Counted from the first letter of the stretch, positions 7,892 through 16,980 are shown. The stretch is 64,000 nucleotides of DNA from Luethyella okanaganae (GCF_042660285.1 NZ_JBHSTP010000001.1:806001-870000), one strand, 5' to 3'. Made by a program: numbers and translations. Notes: a model not told the origin generated them from the letters alone.

Positions 7892-8114
7892 TCTGTCCTC
7901 CCGCCGTCGTTGGCATGTCAGAAACTCTCTGCGGGCGAGTCCCGGCGGAGTTCTCCACATATGTTCCCTCACAAACGCTCGGGAGGGAAATTCGGCGTGA
8001 GCGATCACAAGCTACACAATGTTCTCTACCTCCGGAAGCTCCCCAGGCGAGCGCGGCATGCCCATCATGGACTCTGTCAGCGATGGCGCTGACCACCAAT
8101 CGAAGGAGATTGCA
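7892..8114. promoter_or_regulatory. divergent intergenic region, sensor kinase / tctC
   Basis: This 223-bp gap must hold promoters for both the two-component system and tctCBA. A small palindrome GTGA-GCGA-TCAC lies at 7997-8008, and a TACACAAT stretch nearby could be a -10 region. The response regulator is the obvious candidate binder, but no site is demonstrated. Confidence 0.35.
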
Positions 8115-9128
8115 ATGAGCAGACCAGCAACGACGCGGCGTCTGATCGGAACGGCTGTCGTCGCGACGGCACTCGCTGTGGCGCTCAGTGCCTGCGGAGT
8201 CACGAATGCGGCCGGCACTGCGGCGAGCGACGTCGGCCCGATCAAGAGCCTCCAGGTCATGGTGCCGAACACTCCCGGCGGCGGATACGACGTGACGGGG
8301 CGTTCCGCGGTCAAGGTGATGGACGAACTCGGGATCACCGTCGACACAGAGGTGACGAACCTGCCTGGCGCCGGCGGCACCGTTGGCCTCGCACGCACCA
8401 TCACCGAGTCCGGCAACGGCAACTTCCTCATGGTCATGGGCCTCGGCGTCGTCGGTGCCGCGTACACGAACGAGACGGATGCGCGCATCGCTGACACGAC
8501 GCCGATCGCACGTCTGGTGGAGGAGGCTGGCGCGATCTTCGTTCCCGCGAACTCGCCGTATGCCACCCTCGACGATCTGGTCACCGCCTGGAAGGCCAAT
8601 CCGGCCGGTTTCGCCATCGGTGGCGGATCCTCGCCGGGCGGGCCCGATCACCTGTTGCCGATGCAGTTTGCCGATGCGGTCGGCATCCAGGCGAGCACCG
8701 TGAACTATGTCGCCTACGACGGGGGCGGCGAGTTGCTCCCCGCCGTCCTCGGTGGCCAATTGCAAGCCGCTTTCTCCGGCTACAGCGAGTTTCTCGAGCA
8801 GGTGGAGTCGGGTGACCTGCGCGTCCTGGCCGTGTCCGGCGCCGAGCGCGTGCCCGTTCTGCCCGACATCCCGACCCTCACCGAAGAGGGCGTCGACCTG
8901 GTCTTCACCAATTGGCGCGGTCTCGTCGCACCGCCGGAGATCACGGACGCGCAGAAGACTGCGCTCATCGATGCCCTCTCCGCGATGCACGAGAGCGACG
9001 AATGGGCCGTCGTCCTGAAGGCCAATGGATGGACGGACGCCTTCGTCACGGGCGACGACTTCGCTTCGTTCCTCACCGAGCAGGACAAGCGGGTCGAGAC
9101 GGTGCTGAAGCAGCTGGGTCTGGTGTGA
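8115..9128 (+). CDS. tctC: tripartite tricarboxylate transporter substrate-binding lipoprotein TctC
   Basis: A 337-residue periplasmic-type binding protein of the Bug/TctC family. It starts with a lipoprotein signal peptide ending in LSAC (Cys27), then shows the family's typical MVPNTPGGGYDVTGRS and LPGAGGTVGLA motifs. The start at 8115 is set by AAGGAGA 5 nt upstream; the longer frame from 8019 would bury the signal peptide. It captures a carboxylate (citrate-like) outside the membrane and hands it to TctAB. First gene of an operon with tctB (4-nt overlap) and tctA. Confidence 0.92.
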   Translation: MSRPATTRRLIGTAVVATALAVALSACGVTNAAGTAASDVGPIKSLQVMVPNTPGGGYDVTGRSAVKVMDELGITVDTEVTNLPGAGGTVGLARTITESGNGNFLMVMGLGVVGAAYTNETDARIADTTPIARLVEEAGAIFVPANSPYATLDDLVTAWKANPAGFAIGGGSSPGGPDHLLPMQFADAVGIQASTVNYVAYDGGGELLPAVLGGQLQAAFSGYSEFLEQVESGDLRVLAVSGAERVPVLPDIPTLTEEGVDLVFTNWRGLVAPPEITDAQKTALIDALSAMHESDEWAVVLKANGWTDAFVTGDDFASFLTEQDKRVETVLKQLGLV

Positions 9129-9628
9129 CCAGACTCCGCTCCCTGATGCGCGGTCGCTCCGAGCTGGGCCTCGCCGCCCTGCTCGGGGCGCTCGCCATCG
9201 TCGTCGCCATCGACACCGCCAACATCCGCCACACGGCGGTCAACGCCGGTGTCATGGGACCACAGGTCGTGCCGACGATCATCGCCGTCGGTCTCGGCGC
9301 CTGTGCCGTCGCCCTCGCGATCGACGTGCTGCGCGGCGGGCACGGCGCCGCGGAAGACGGCGAGGACGTCGACCTGGAGGCTGGTGCGCACTGGCCGACC
9401 CTGCTCTGCTTGGCCGGCCTCATCCTGTTGACGGCCCTGCTCATCGAGCCGCTCGGCTTCGTGATCGCGACCAGCCTCCTCTTCTACGGTTCGGCCCTTC
9501 TCCTCGGCTCGCGCAGATACATCATCGCCCTGCTGATCGGGATCGTGCTGGCCGTGCTCACCTTCTATGGCTTCGTTCTCGGCCTCGGCATCGGACTGCC
9601 AGCCGGGCTCTTGACGGGAATTCTCTAA
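9125..9628 (+). CDS. tctB: tripartite tricarboxylate transporter small membrane subunit TctB
   Basis: A 167-residue membrane protein with four likely helices, the size and topology of TctB. The GTG at 9125 overlaps the tctC stop (GTGA), which decides the start against the longer open frame. A charged loop (GAAEDGEDVDLEAGA) separates the two helix pairs. It forms the small subunit of the sodium- or proton-driven carboxylate importer. Confidence 0.88.
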   Translation: MTRLRSLMRGRSELGLAALLGALAIVVAIDTANIRHTAVNAGVMGPQVVPTIIAVGLGACAVALAIDVLRGGHGAAEDGEDVDLEAGAHWPTLLCLAGLILLTALLIEPLGFVIATSLLFYGSALLLGSRRYIIALLIGIVLAVLTFYGFVLGLGIGLPAGLLTGIL

Positions 9629-11169
9629 TGGACGACCTCAGTCTCCTGATGAATGGCTTCGCCAACGCGCTGACCTTCCAGAACCTGTTCTACGCGCTCA
9701 TCGGCGTGCTGATCGGAACCGCCGTCGGCGTTCTGCCTGGCATCGGACCGGCGATGACGGTCGCGCTGCTGCTGCCGCTGACCTATGCCCTCGACGTGAC
9801 CGGTTCTCTCATCATGTTCGCCGGGATCTACTACGGCGGCATGTACGGCGGATCGACGACGTCGATCCTGCTCAACACCCCCGGTGAGTCCTCCTCGGTC
9901 GTCACCGCGCTCGAGGGAAACAAGATGGCCAAGCTCGGTCGCGGGGCGCAGGCGCTCGCGACAGCGGCGATCGGCTCGTTCGTCGCCGGCACGATCGCAA
10001 CCGGCGCCATCGTCCTCGTCGCGCCCTTCATCGTCGCGATCGCGATCAGTCTCGGCGCGCCGTCGTACTTCGCCATGATGGTGTTCGCCTTCGTCGCGGT
10101 CAGCACCGTGCTCGGATCGTCGCGGATCCGCGGCCTCGCCTCGCTTTTCATCGGCCTCGCCGTCGGCCTGGTCGGCATGGATGCGACGACAGGGCAGCCG
10201 AGGCTGACTTTCGGGCAGCCCTTGCTGGCCGGTGGCATCGACGTCGTCGTCATCGCCGTCGCCCTGTTCGCCATCGGTGAGGCACTCTGGATCGCCGCCC
10301 ACCTGCGCAAGTCGAAGCCCGCGACGATTCCGGTAGGGGTGCCGTGGATGGGCAGACAGGACTGGAAGCGCAGTTGGAAGCCCTGGTTGCGTGGAACGGC
10401 GATCGGCTTCCCATTCGGTGCGATCCCCGCCGGTGGGGCGGAGATCCCGACCTTTCTCTCCTACGTCACGGAGAAGCGGCTCTCGAAGCATCCCGAAGAG
10501 TTCGGGCATGGCGCCATCGAGGGCGTCGCCGGGCCGGAGGCGGCCAACAACGCCTCGGCGGCCGGCACGCTCGTGCCCCTGCTGACCTTGGGGCTGCCGA
10601 CCACGGCGACGGCCGCCGTGATGATCGCCGCATTCAACCAGTTCGGCATCCACCCTGGCCCTCTGCTCTTCGAGAAGGAGCCGGTGCTGGTCTGGACCCT
10701 GATCGCCAGTCTCTTCATCGGCAACACGATGCTGCTGGTGCTGAACCTGCCGCTCGCGCCGCTCTGGGCGAAGCTGCTGCGCATCCCGCGACCGTATCTG
10801 TACGCCGGGATCCTGTTCTTCGCCACCCTCGGCGCCTATGCTGTCGGTCTCCAGGCCCTCAACATCGTGATTCTGCTCGTGATCGGCGCGCTCGGCTACG
10901 CCTGCCGCCGCTACGGGCTGCCGGTGCTGCCCGTCATCGTGGGGGCGATCCTCGGCCCTGAGATGGAGCGTCAATTGCGTCGTGCCTTGCAGATCGGCGC
11001 CGGCGACCCTGTCATACTCCTGAGCGAGCCGTTGCCGATCATGCTCTACTCGATCCTCATCCTCTTTCTCATCGTTCCTCCGATCGTCGCCGTGGTGCGA
11101 CGCCGTTCGGCGGCGCGACGGACCGCCGATGCCGTCGCCGGGAAGCGATCCGACATTCTCGTACCATAG
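9628..11169 (+). CDS. tctA: tripartite tricarboxylate transporter large permease TctA
   Basis: A 513-residue polytopic membrane protein. The N-terminus carries the conserved TctA glycine-rich segment (GVLPGIGPAMTVALLLPLTY) and IYYGGMYGGSTTSILLNTPG, with a second related segment in the middle (GEIPTFLSY-type and GLPTTATAAVMIAAF). Its ATG shares one base with the tctB stop. It is the main transport channel of the system. The copy stands in accessory DNA between mutM and smc; the IS1595 element begins 42 bp after it. Confidence 0.93.
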   Translation: MDDLSLLMNGFANALTFQNLFYALIGVLIGTAVGVLPGIGPAMTVALLLPLTYALDVTGSLIMFAGIYYGGMYGGSTTSILLNTPGESSSVVTALEGNKMAKLGRGAQALATAAIGSFVAGTIATGAIVLVAPFIVAIAISLGAPSYFAMMVFAFVAVSTVLGSSRIRGLASLFIGLAVGLVGMDATTGQPRLTFGQPLLAGGIDVVVIAVALFAIGEALWIAAHLRKSKPATIPVGVPWMGRQDWKRSWKPWLRGTAIGFPFGAIPAGGAEIPTFLSYVTEKRLSKHPEEFGHGAIEGVAGPEAANNASAAGTLVPLLTLGLPTTATAAVMIAAFNQFGIHPGPLLFEKEPVLVWTLIASLFIGNTMLLVLNLPLAPLWAKLLRIPRPYLYAGILFFATLGAYAVGLQALNIVILLVIGALGYACRRYGLPVLPVIVGAILGPEMERQLRRALQIGAGDPVILLSEPLPIMLYSILILFLIVPPIVAVVRRRSAARRTADAVAGKRSDILVP

Positions 11170-11203
11170 CCGGACCTCAGCGGGTGATCACCCGCTTCCC
11201 CCA

Positions 11204-11211
11204 TCGTGTAT
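11204..11211 (+). repeat. 8-bp target-site duplication, left
   Basis: TCGTGTAT, identical to 13249-13256 on the far side of the IS1595-family element. Eight base pairs is the duplication length known for this family. Confidence 0.9.
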
Positions 11212-11256
11212 ACCGGGTATCTGCTTGGGTCAAGTTCTCTTGATAGGGCCGCCGGT

Positions 11257-12249
11257 ATGGTCGAGCGTTTGGTCGGTGGGGTGGATTATCCGCAGACAAT
11301 TCTGGAGTTTCAGGAGTGGTTCGCTACGGATGATGCATGCTTGAAGTTCCTGACGCGTCTGCGATGGCCGGACGGCTTTGTCTGCCCGAGATGTGGCGTG
11401 AGTGGGCAGGCGTGGCGGATCACGGGCGGCTTATGGATGTGTCGAGCGTGTGGACGGCAAACGAGCGTGACAGCTGGCACGATCTTTGATCGAACCCGAT
11501 CGCCCTTGCGGATGTGGTTTCACGCCGCGTGGTACATCACCTCGCAAAAAACCGGGGTCTCTGCGCAGGGGCTGCAGCGGGTGCTCGGGCTGCGGTCATA
11601 TGAAACAGCGTGGGTGTGGATGCATAAGTTCCGTCGGGCGATGGTCGTGCCTGGCCGGGAGCTGCTGCATGGTGTGGTCGAGCTCGACGAGACCTATGTT
11701 GGCGGGGTAAGCCGCGGAAATGCAGGCCGCAGCAGCACAAAAGTGGGAATGATGGTCGCCGCAGAGATGCTCGGCGTCAAGCGGCTGGGCCGAATACGGC
11801 TCGAGCCAAGTCCCGTTGAGAGCTTGCAGCTGATCGGCTTCGCGCAGCGTGTCATCACCCCCGGCTCCCTGATCCGTACGGACGGAGCGCAAGAACTCAA
11901 ACGCCTCGCGAAGCTCGGATACGAGCACGAACGTCACGTGGAACTAGGCTCTAACATCCCCGCCCATGTATCCCTCTACGGCGTCCACACCGTTGCCTCG
12001 CTGCTCAAGCGCTGGCTCGAAGGCACCCTTCACCAGGGACTCGGCAATGACCACCTGGGCTATTACCTCGACGAGTTCACCTTCCGATTCAATCGCCGCA
12101 CATCCCGTAGCAGAGGCCTACTGTTTTACCGGCTCCTCCAACAGGCAATGCGCACGGAACCTGCACCCCTGCCTACGATCATCGCCGCCAAGAGTGACCA
12201 TGGCGCCCGTTTGGCGTCGGTCGAGGATTTGGAGCTTCGCCTACGTTAG
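11257..12249 (+). CDS. IS1595-family (ISXO2-like) transposase
   Basis: A 330-residue transposase. The N-terminal zinc ribbon has two CxxC pairs (CPRCG and CRACG, about residues 45-75). The ISXO2-like DDE domain has VVELDETYVGG (first Asp), RTDGAQ (second Asp) and the C-terminal LDEFTFRFNRR block carrying the final acidic residue. The ATG at 11257 is preferred, since the earlier GTG at 11206 lies outside the element in the target duplication. It appears complete and possibly active. Confidence 0.92.
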   Translation: MVERLVGGVDYPQTILEFQEWFATDDACLKFLTRLRWPDGFVCPRCGVSGQAWRITGGLWMCRACGRQTSVTAGTIFDRTRSPLRMWFHAAWYITSQKTGVSAQGLQRVLGLRSYETAWVWMHKFRRAMVVPGRELLHGVVELDETYVGGVSRGNAGRSSTKVGMMVAAEMLGVKRLGRIRLEPSPVESLQLIGFAQRVITPGSLIRTDGAQELKRLAKLGYEHERHVELGSNIPAHVSLYGVHTVASLLKRWLEGTLHQGLGNDHLGYYLDEFTFRFNRRTSRSRGLLFYRLLQQAMRTEPAPLPTIIAAKSDHGARLASVEDLELRLR

Positions 12250-12264
12250 GCAACCTGTTCTCGG

Positions 12265-12608
12265 AAAGCAGGCCGCAGTTCAAGCCCAGTTCCTGGTCGA
12301 GGGATGCCCGTAGACCGATCGGCTAACGAACTATCACGCCCGGGTTCAGGGTCGTCCCCCGAAGTGAGGACACCGCGCACCACCATGTTCGTGCTCCACT
12401 CAGGTAACCACCGGGCGGGTGTGCCGCGGTGGCTTACGAGATGGGGAAAAATGAGAACATCGGCACGTCGGCGAAGTGCCAAGCTTTGCTTACGAAGATG
12501 AAGGCGGCGTACCCCGCCAGCTATCACTGGATGTGCCAGTCTTACCAGGCGCAGGTCTGCCCAGCCCAAACCCGGTGGGCGCTGTGGTTCGGGGAAAACA
12601 ACATCTAA
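12265..12608 (+). pseudogene. C-terminal remnant of a toxin-like secreted protein, frameshifted
   Basis: The last part encodes about 56 residues (MGKNENIGTSAKCQALLTKM, then an aromatic tail ending in WALWFGENNI). A preceding segment (TMFVLHSGNHRAGV) lies one frame off and joins at about 12418-12430, so the gene is frameshifted and lacks its N-terminus. The position directly before an immunity-like gene suggests the tail of a polymorphic toxin. The toxin assignment is inference; the family is not recognised. Confidence 0.4.
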
Positions 12609-12612
12609 AGCA

Positions 12613-12646
12613 AAGTGTGGGCTGCTCTGCTGAGCAGCCCACACTT
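12613..12646 (+). terminator. strong 15-bp hairpin between toxin-like tail and immunity-like gene
   Basis: Perfect 15-bp inverted repeat (12613-12627 and 12632-12646) with a TGCT loop, followed by GTTTGC. It begins 4 nt after the stop at 12608. It is the most stable hairpin noticed in the window. The short T-run makes it a possible intrinsic terminator insulating the downstream gene. Confidence 0.6.
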
Positions 12647-12670
12647 GTTTGCAAAAGAGGAGACCAGGAC

Positions 12671-13153
12671 ATGACGAGTAGTGATGATTTGAGGCACAAA
12701 ATTCCGTCGCTGGTTGCCACGCTGACCGAAGCCGCGTGGCCCACGACTGAGGCTGAGTCCGTGGCGTTTCTGCGCCGCCATGGCTTTGTTCTTTCCGACA
12801 ACGCGCCTGACAAAGACGGTCTCACGATCTCTGGCGAAATGGCTACGCCCTTTTCGGGCGTGACGGGCCATTGGACCATCTGTGCCGGAGCGCTCGAAAG
12901 TATCAGCATCTTCGCCTGCGAAACCGCCCCCACCAATAGGGATCAGCTGTCGAAGGCATTCGTCATCCTCGATGAGGAATTCTGCTCGTTGTTTGGTGAG
13001 GCGGCGACTGATATTTCGCTGGGTGATGCGCCTCAAAGTTCATGGGAAATAGCGGGCCACACGGTGAGTTTAGATTGTCATTGGAACGGCGATCGCATAG
13101 GCGTAGTTCAGTTGGCCATTGAGCCAACTAATTCTGAGGCGCGCACGGCCTAG
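12671..13153 (+). CDS. immunity-like small protein (possible DUF6301 relative)
   Basis: A 160-residue soluble acidic protein. The N-terminus (LVATLTEAAWPTTEAESVAF, then LRRHGFVLS) and the later beta-rich part (VSLDCHWNGDRIGVVQLAIE) resemble actinobacterial DUF6301-type proteins, which often lie beside toxins. That match is from memory and tentative. AGAGGAGA lies about 8 nt before the ATG, giving its own translation signal. It lies inside the IS1595 element, downstream of a toxin-like remnant, so it may be an orphan immunity gene carried by the element. Confidence 0.6.
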   Translation: MTSSDDLRHKIPSLVATLTEAAWPTTEAESVAFLRRHGFVLSDNAPDKDGLTISGEMATPFSGVTGHWTICAGALESISIFACETAPTNRDQLSKAFVILDEEFCSLFGEAATDISLGDAPQSSWEIAGHTVSLDCHWNGDRIGVVQLAIEPTNSEARTA

Positions 13154-13248
13154 CCGGATAGCAGCAGCTTGCGTCTAGACGAAAGCAGTTTTATAGGGGC
13201 CGGCGCACCGGCCTCCGAACCACTACTTGACCTAAGCAGATACCCGGT

Positions 13249-13256
13249 TCGTGTAT
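13249..13256 (+). repeat. 8-bp target-site duplication, right
   Basis: TCGTGTAT, the partner of 11204-11211. Confidence 0.9.
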
Positions 13257-13397
13257 TGCCCTGTTCGCGCACCCGCTCCGACTCGGGCAGCCGACCAGCC
13301 CAGCGCTTGATCGGTTCTTCGCCCAGAGTCCGGTACCGTTGACCCCAGCGTCCAGGCATCCCGGTGCGAGGAGCGGACGCCGACGGGAGGCGGCGCG

Positions 13398-16300
13398 TTG
13401 TATCTGAAGAACCTGACCCTGAAGGGGTTCAAGTCCTTCGCACAACCGACCACCTTCGCCTTCGAGCCCGGGGTGACCTGTGTCGTCGGACCGAATGGAT
13501 CCGGCAAGTCCAACGTCGTCGACGCCCTCGCCTGGGTCATGGGCGAGCAAGGGGCGAAGACCCTGCGCGGCGGCAAGATGGAGGATGTCATCTTCGCCGG
13601 CACCTCGACGCGGGGCCCGCTCGGTCGGGCGGAGGTCACCCTCACGATCGACAACTCCGACGGCGCTCTGCCGATCGATTACTCCGAGGTCACGATCAGT
13701 CGCACGCTGTTCCGCAATGGGTCGAGCGAATACGCGATCAACGGTCAGGGATGTCGCCTGCTCGACGTTCAGGAGCTCCTGAGCGATTCGGGGCTCGGAC
13801 GCGAGATGCATGTCATCGTCGGTCAAGGGCAGCTCGACGCCGTCCTGCGCGCGAGTCCGGAGGATCGTCGCGGTTTCATCGAGGAGGCCGCCGGGATCCT
13901 CAAGCATCGGCGCCGCAAAGAGAAGACGCTACGCAAGCTCGACGCGATGCAGGCGAACCTGACCCGGTTGAGCGATCTCGCCGGGGAGATCCGCCGCCAG
14001 CTCAAGCCGCTCGGACGCCAGGCCGAGATAGCGCGCGAAGCGCAGTCGATCGCCGCCGTCGTGCGCGACGCCCGGGCGCGTCTGCTCGCCGACGAGGTCG
14101 TGACGTTGCGCACCGCGCTGGACGGCTACAACCGTGCCGAGCACGAACGACACAGCGAGCGCATCGTTCTGCAGGAGCAGCTCGAGCAGAGGCAGTTGCG
14201 CCTTCAGCGGCTCGAACAGGCGCAGCGCGGCGATGCCGTCGACCAGGCCAGGCGCACCAGCTTCGGTCTCGAATCGGTGCAGGAACGTCTGCGCGGGCTG
14301 TTCACCCTCGCCAACCAGCGGATCGCGCTGCTCGGCACAGACACGGATGCGCCGGACGCCGGACCGAGTGTGACCCCGCAGATGCTCGCCGACGTGGGTG
14401 ACGAGGTGCATCGTCTGCGCGAGACGGTCGTGATGGCAGAGGCGACACTGCAGCAGGCTCAAGCGCGCACGGCCGGTTCGCGGAACCGTCTCGACGCCGT
14501 CGACGAGGAGATCGTCGCGCAGAGCGCGCTCGTCTCTCGGCACGACCTCGAGATCACCAAGCTCACCGGGCAAGCCGATGCTGCGGCATCCAGACTTGCT
14601 GCCGTGCGTGGCGAGGTCCTGCGGCAGGAGAACGCCGTCGAAGCGGCCAGAGAGCGACGTGAGTCTGCTCAGGCGCAGTTCGCACTGCTCGAAGCGGAGG
14701 CCGCGACGGCGGATGCCGGCGAGACCGACCTCGACGAGGCGTATGAGTCGGCCCAGGGCCGTCTCGTCGAGGCCGAAGGCGAGATCGAGAGGATTCGCGA
14801 GGAGCTGCACGGCAACGAACGCGAGCGCGACGCTCTCGCGGCGAAGACCAGCGCACTCTCGCGAGCCCTCGATATCAAGGACGGCTCCGCCGATCTCATC
14901 GCGGCGAAACTGCCCGGTGTCCACGGCATCGTCGCAGACAGCGTGCAGGTCGAGCCCGGCTACGAGTCCGCGGTCGCAGCAGCCCTCGGCACCCTCGCGG
15001 ATGCAGTGCTCGTCGCCACCCGGGAGATCGCCTACGACGCCATCGCCTATGCCAAGGAGCACGATCTCGGCCGGGTCGAGGTCGTCATCGCCGACGCCGG
15101 AGCGTCGACGCCCGACTGGCCGAGTCTTCCGGGCGTCGCGTCGGCTCACTCGGTCGTGACGGCGCCGGCCGGAGTGCTCGGGGTGCTCGGCTACATCGCG
15201 ATCGCCGACGATCTCGAGGCCGCGCGGGCTGCCGCGCCAGCTCTCTCGGGCGTGGAGTTCGGTGCTCCGGTGACGATCGTCACCCGCGGCGGCGATGTGC
15301 TGACCGAGTATGTTCTGCGTGGAGGCTCCGGCGGCGAACAGGGCCGCATCGAGCTTCTGGCTGAGCGGGACACCGCGGCCGAACGTCTGGGCGAGGTGAC
15401 TTCGCTCATCGAGCGCGCGCGGTTCGCGCTCGCCGAACAGCGCGGCATCCTGAAGGTGGCCAAAGAGCAGTCGACTGCTGCGCTCGCCGCGCTGCGCGAG
15501 TTCGATTCCCAGCTCGCGGCTCAGACGGAGAAGCTCAACCGCGCCCGCGTGCAGGTTGAGGCGGCTGCCGCGGAGCTCGAGCGTCTGGGTGCTGCGCTCC
15601 AGCTCGCCGGTGACCGGGTCGCCGACGCCGAGGCCGCTGCCGAGAAAGCCAGGTCGGAGCTCGAGACGGCGAAAGCCAGGCCGCGTCCGATGCTCGACGT
15701 GAGCGCTCGCGACGCGCTCCACGGCGAACTCGAGGTTGCACGCGAAGGCGAGGTCGAGGCGAGACTCCAGCTCGAGACCGCCCGCGAGCGTGTCCGTGCC
15801 GAGGAAGCGCGCGGGCAGGCGATGGCGAGGCAGCTGGAGGCGGATCGTGCCGCAGCCGAGGAGACAGCGCGGCGGGCCGTCATCCGCCGTCGCCAAGTGG
15901 AGGCCGCGACGAGCGTGATCGAGGCGTTGCCGCCCGTGCTGGCCTCGGTCGATGCCTCGGCCGCACAGGCGAGGCTCGAACTCGCGGCCGCCGAGGCGCA
16001 GCGCTCGAGCCAGAACGAGGAGCTTGCCGCTCTGCGCCGGGATGAGACCGCGCTCCGTGAGCGGCTCGATGCGATCACCGAGAACGTGCACGGGCTCGAA
16101 CTGCAGATCTATGAGAAGAGGCTGCACCTCTCAGGCCTGCTCGAACGGGCGGGTTCCGAGCTCGGGCTCGTGGAGGATGTTCTGGTGGCCGAGTACGGAC
16201 CAGACGTGGAGATCCCGGCAGAGAACGAGGGCGGGGAGGCGACGCGTTTCGACCGTGCGGAGCAGAAGAAGCGACTCGAGCGCGCCGAGCGCACGTTCGC

Positions 16301-16913
16301 GCAGCTCGGCCGCGTGAATCCGCTCGCACTGGAGGAGTTCGCCGCGCTCGAGCAGCGGCACAAGTTCCTCACCGAGCAGCTCACCGACCTCACCAACACG
16401 CGCAAGGACCTGCTGACGATCGTCGAGGAGATCGACGAGAAGATGCAGTCCATCTTCGCGAGCGCGTTCGAAGACACGAGGGCCGCCTTCAGCGAGGTCT
16501 TCCCCGTGCTGTTCCCGGGGGGCAGCGGCAGTATCTCGCTCACCGACCCCGACGACTTGCTCACGACGGGCATCGAGGTCGCGGTCAAGCCCGCTGGGAA
16601 GAAGATCGAGCGGTTGTCGCTGCTCTCTGGCGGTGAACGTTCCCTGGCCGCCGTTGCCCTGCTCATCGCGATCTTCAAGGCGCGTCCCAGCCCTTTCTAC
16701 ATCATGGACGAGGTCGAGGCGGCGCTCGACGACGCGAATCTCGGCCGGCTGCTGACGATCTTCGAGGACCTGCGCGAATCGAGCCAGCTCATCGTCATCA
16801 CGCATCAGAAACGCACGATGGAGATCGCCGATGCGCTCTACGGCGTCTCGATGCGTCAAGACGGTGTCTCCGCCGTCGTCGGCCAGCGGGTTGCCGAGGA
16901 GCGCGCCAGCTGA
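13398..16913 (+). CDS. smc: chromosome segregation protein SMC
   Basis: A 1171-residue SMC ATPase, the core of bacterial condensin. Walker A (GPNGSGKSN) lies near residue 32, a long coiled coil leads to a hinge at about residues 500-640 (LPGVHGIVADSVQVEPGYES; GGSGGEQGR), the second coiled coil follows, and the C-terminal head has the signature LSGGERSLAAVALL (about 1076) and Walker B FYIMDEVEAALDD. The TTG start is fixed by GGGAGG 7 nt upstream. The gene is complete. It normally follows mutM closely; here about 13 kb intervenes. Confidence 0.97.
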   Translation: MYLKNLTLKGFKSFAQPTTFAFEPGVTCVVGPNGSGKSNVVDALAWVMGEQGAKTLRGGKMEDVIFAGTSTRGPLGRAEVTLTIDNSDGALPIDYSEVTISRTLFRNGSSEYAINGQGCRLLDVQELLSDSGLGREMHVIVGQGQLDAVLRASPEDRRGFIEEAAGILKHRRRKEKTLRKLDAMQANLTRLSDLAGEIRRQLKPLGRQAEIAREAQSIAAVVRDARARLLADEVVTLRTALDGYNRAEHERHSERIVLQEQLEQRQLRLQRLEQAQRGDAVDQARRTSFGLESVQERLRGLFTLANQRIALLGTDTDAPDAGPSVTPQMLADVGDEVHRLRETVVMAEATLQQAQARTAGSRNRLDAVDEEIVAQSALVSRHDLEITKLTGQADAAASRLAAVRGEVLRQENAVEAARERRESAQAQFALLEAEAATADAGETDLDEAYESAQGRLVEAEGEIERIREELHGNERERDALAAKTSALSRALDIKDGSADLIAAKLPGVHGIVADSVQVEPGYESAVAAALGTLADAVLVATREIAYDAIAYAKEHDLGRVEVVIADAGASTPDWPSLPGVASAHSVVTAPAGVLGVLGYIAIADDLEAARAAAPALSGVEFGAPVTIVTRGGDVLTEYVLRGGSGGEQGRIELLAERDTAAERLGEVTSLIERARFALAEQRGILKVAKEQSTAALAALREFDSQLAAQTEKLNRARVQVEAAAAELERLGAALQLAGDRVADAEAAAEKARSELETAKARPRPMLDVSARDALHGELEVAREGEVEARLQLETARERVRAEEARGQAMARQLEADRAAAEETARRAVIRRRQVEAATSVIEALPPVLASVDASAAQARLELAAAEAQRSSQNEELAALRRDETALRERLDAITENVHGLELQIYEKRLHLSGLLERAGSELGLVEDVLVAEYGPDVEIPAENEGGEATRFDRAEQKKRLERAERTFAQLGRVNPLALEEFAALEQRHKFLTEQLTDLTNTRKDLLTIVEEIDEKMQSIFASAFEDTRAAFSEVFPVLFPGGSGSISLTDPDDLLTTGIEVAVKPAGKKIERLSLLSGGERSLAAVALLIAIFKARPSPFYIMDEVEAALDDANLGRLLTIFEDLRESSQLIVITHQKRTMEIADALYGVSMRQDGVSAVVGQRVAEERAS

Positions 16914-16961
16914 GCCGACGCGTTGAGACGAGCTCCTCAAGGGATCCGAGTCGACTGCATG

Positions 16962-16980
16962 GACTCCTGCACGAGGAGTC
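16962..16980 (+). terminator. hairpin between smc and ftsY
   Basis: Inverted repeat GACTCCT-GCACG-AGGAGTC in the 123-bp gap after smc. It has no T-run, so it may be a weak terminator or an mRNA end structure. Confidence 0.35.

Larger units (their letters stand above)
11212..13248 (+). mobile_element. IS1595-family insertion element with passenger genes
   Basis: A 2037-bp element with 24-bp terminal inverted repeats (11212-11235 and 13225-13248, one mismatch) and a perfect 8-bp target duplication. It contains the transposase (11257-12249), a toxin-like tail remnant, a strong hairpin and an intact small gene (12671-13153). Intact ends and a perfect duplication suggest a fairly recent insertion downstream of tctA. 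IS1595-family elements with passenger genes are established; this passenger content is unusual. Confidence 0.9.

Noticed and set aside
13424..13440. GGGTTCAAGTCC, resembling a tRNA T-arm
   Set aside because: It is the smc coding sequence for GFKSF; no acceptor stem or cloverleaf can be formed around it.
13929..16127. 732-codon open frame on the minus strand
   Set aside because: Shadow of smc, whose motifs and codon pattern are complete on the plus strand.
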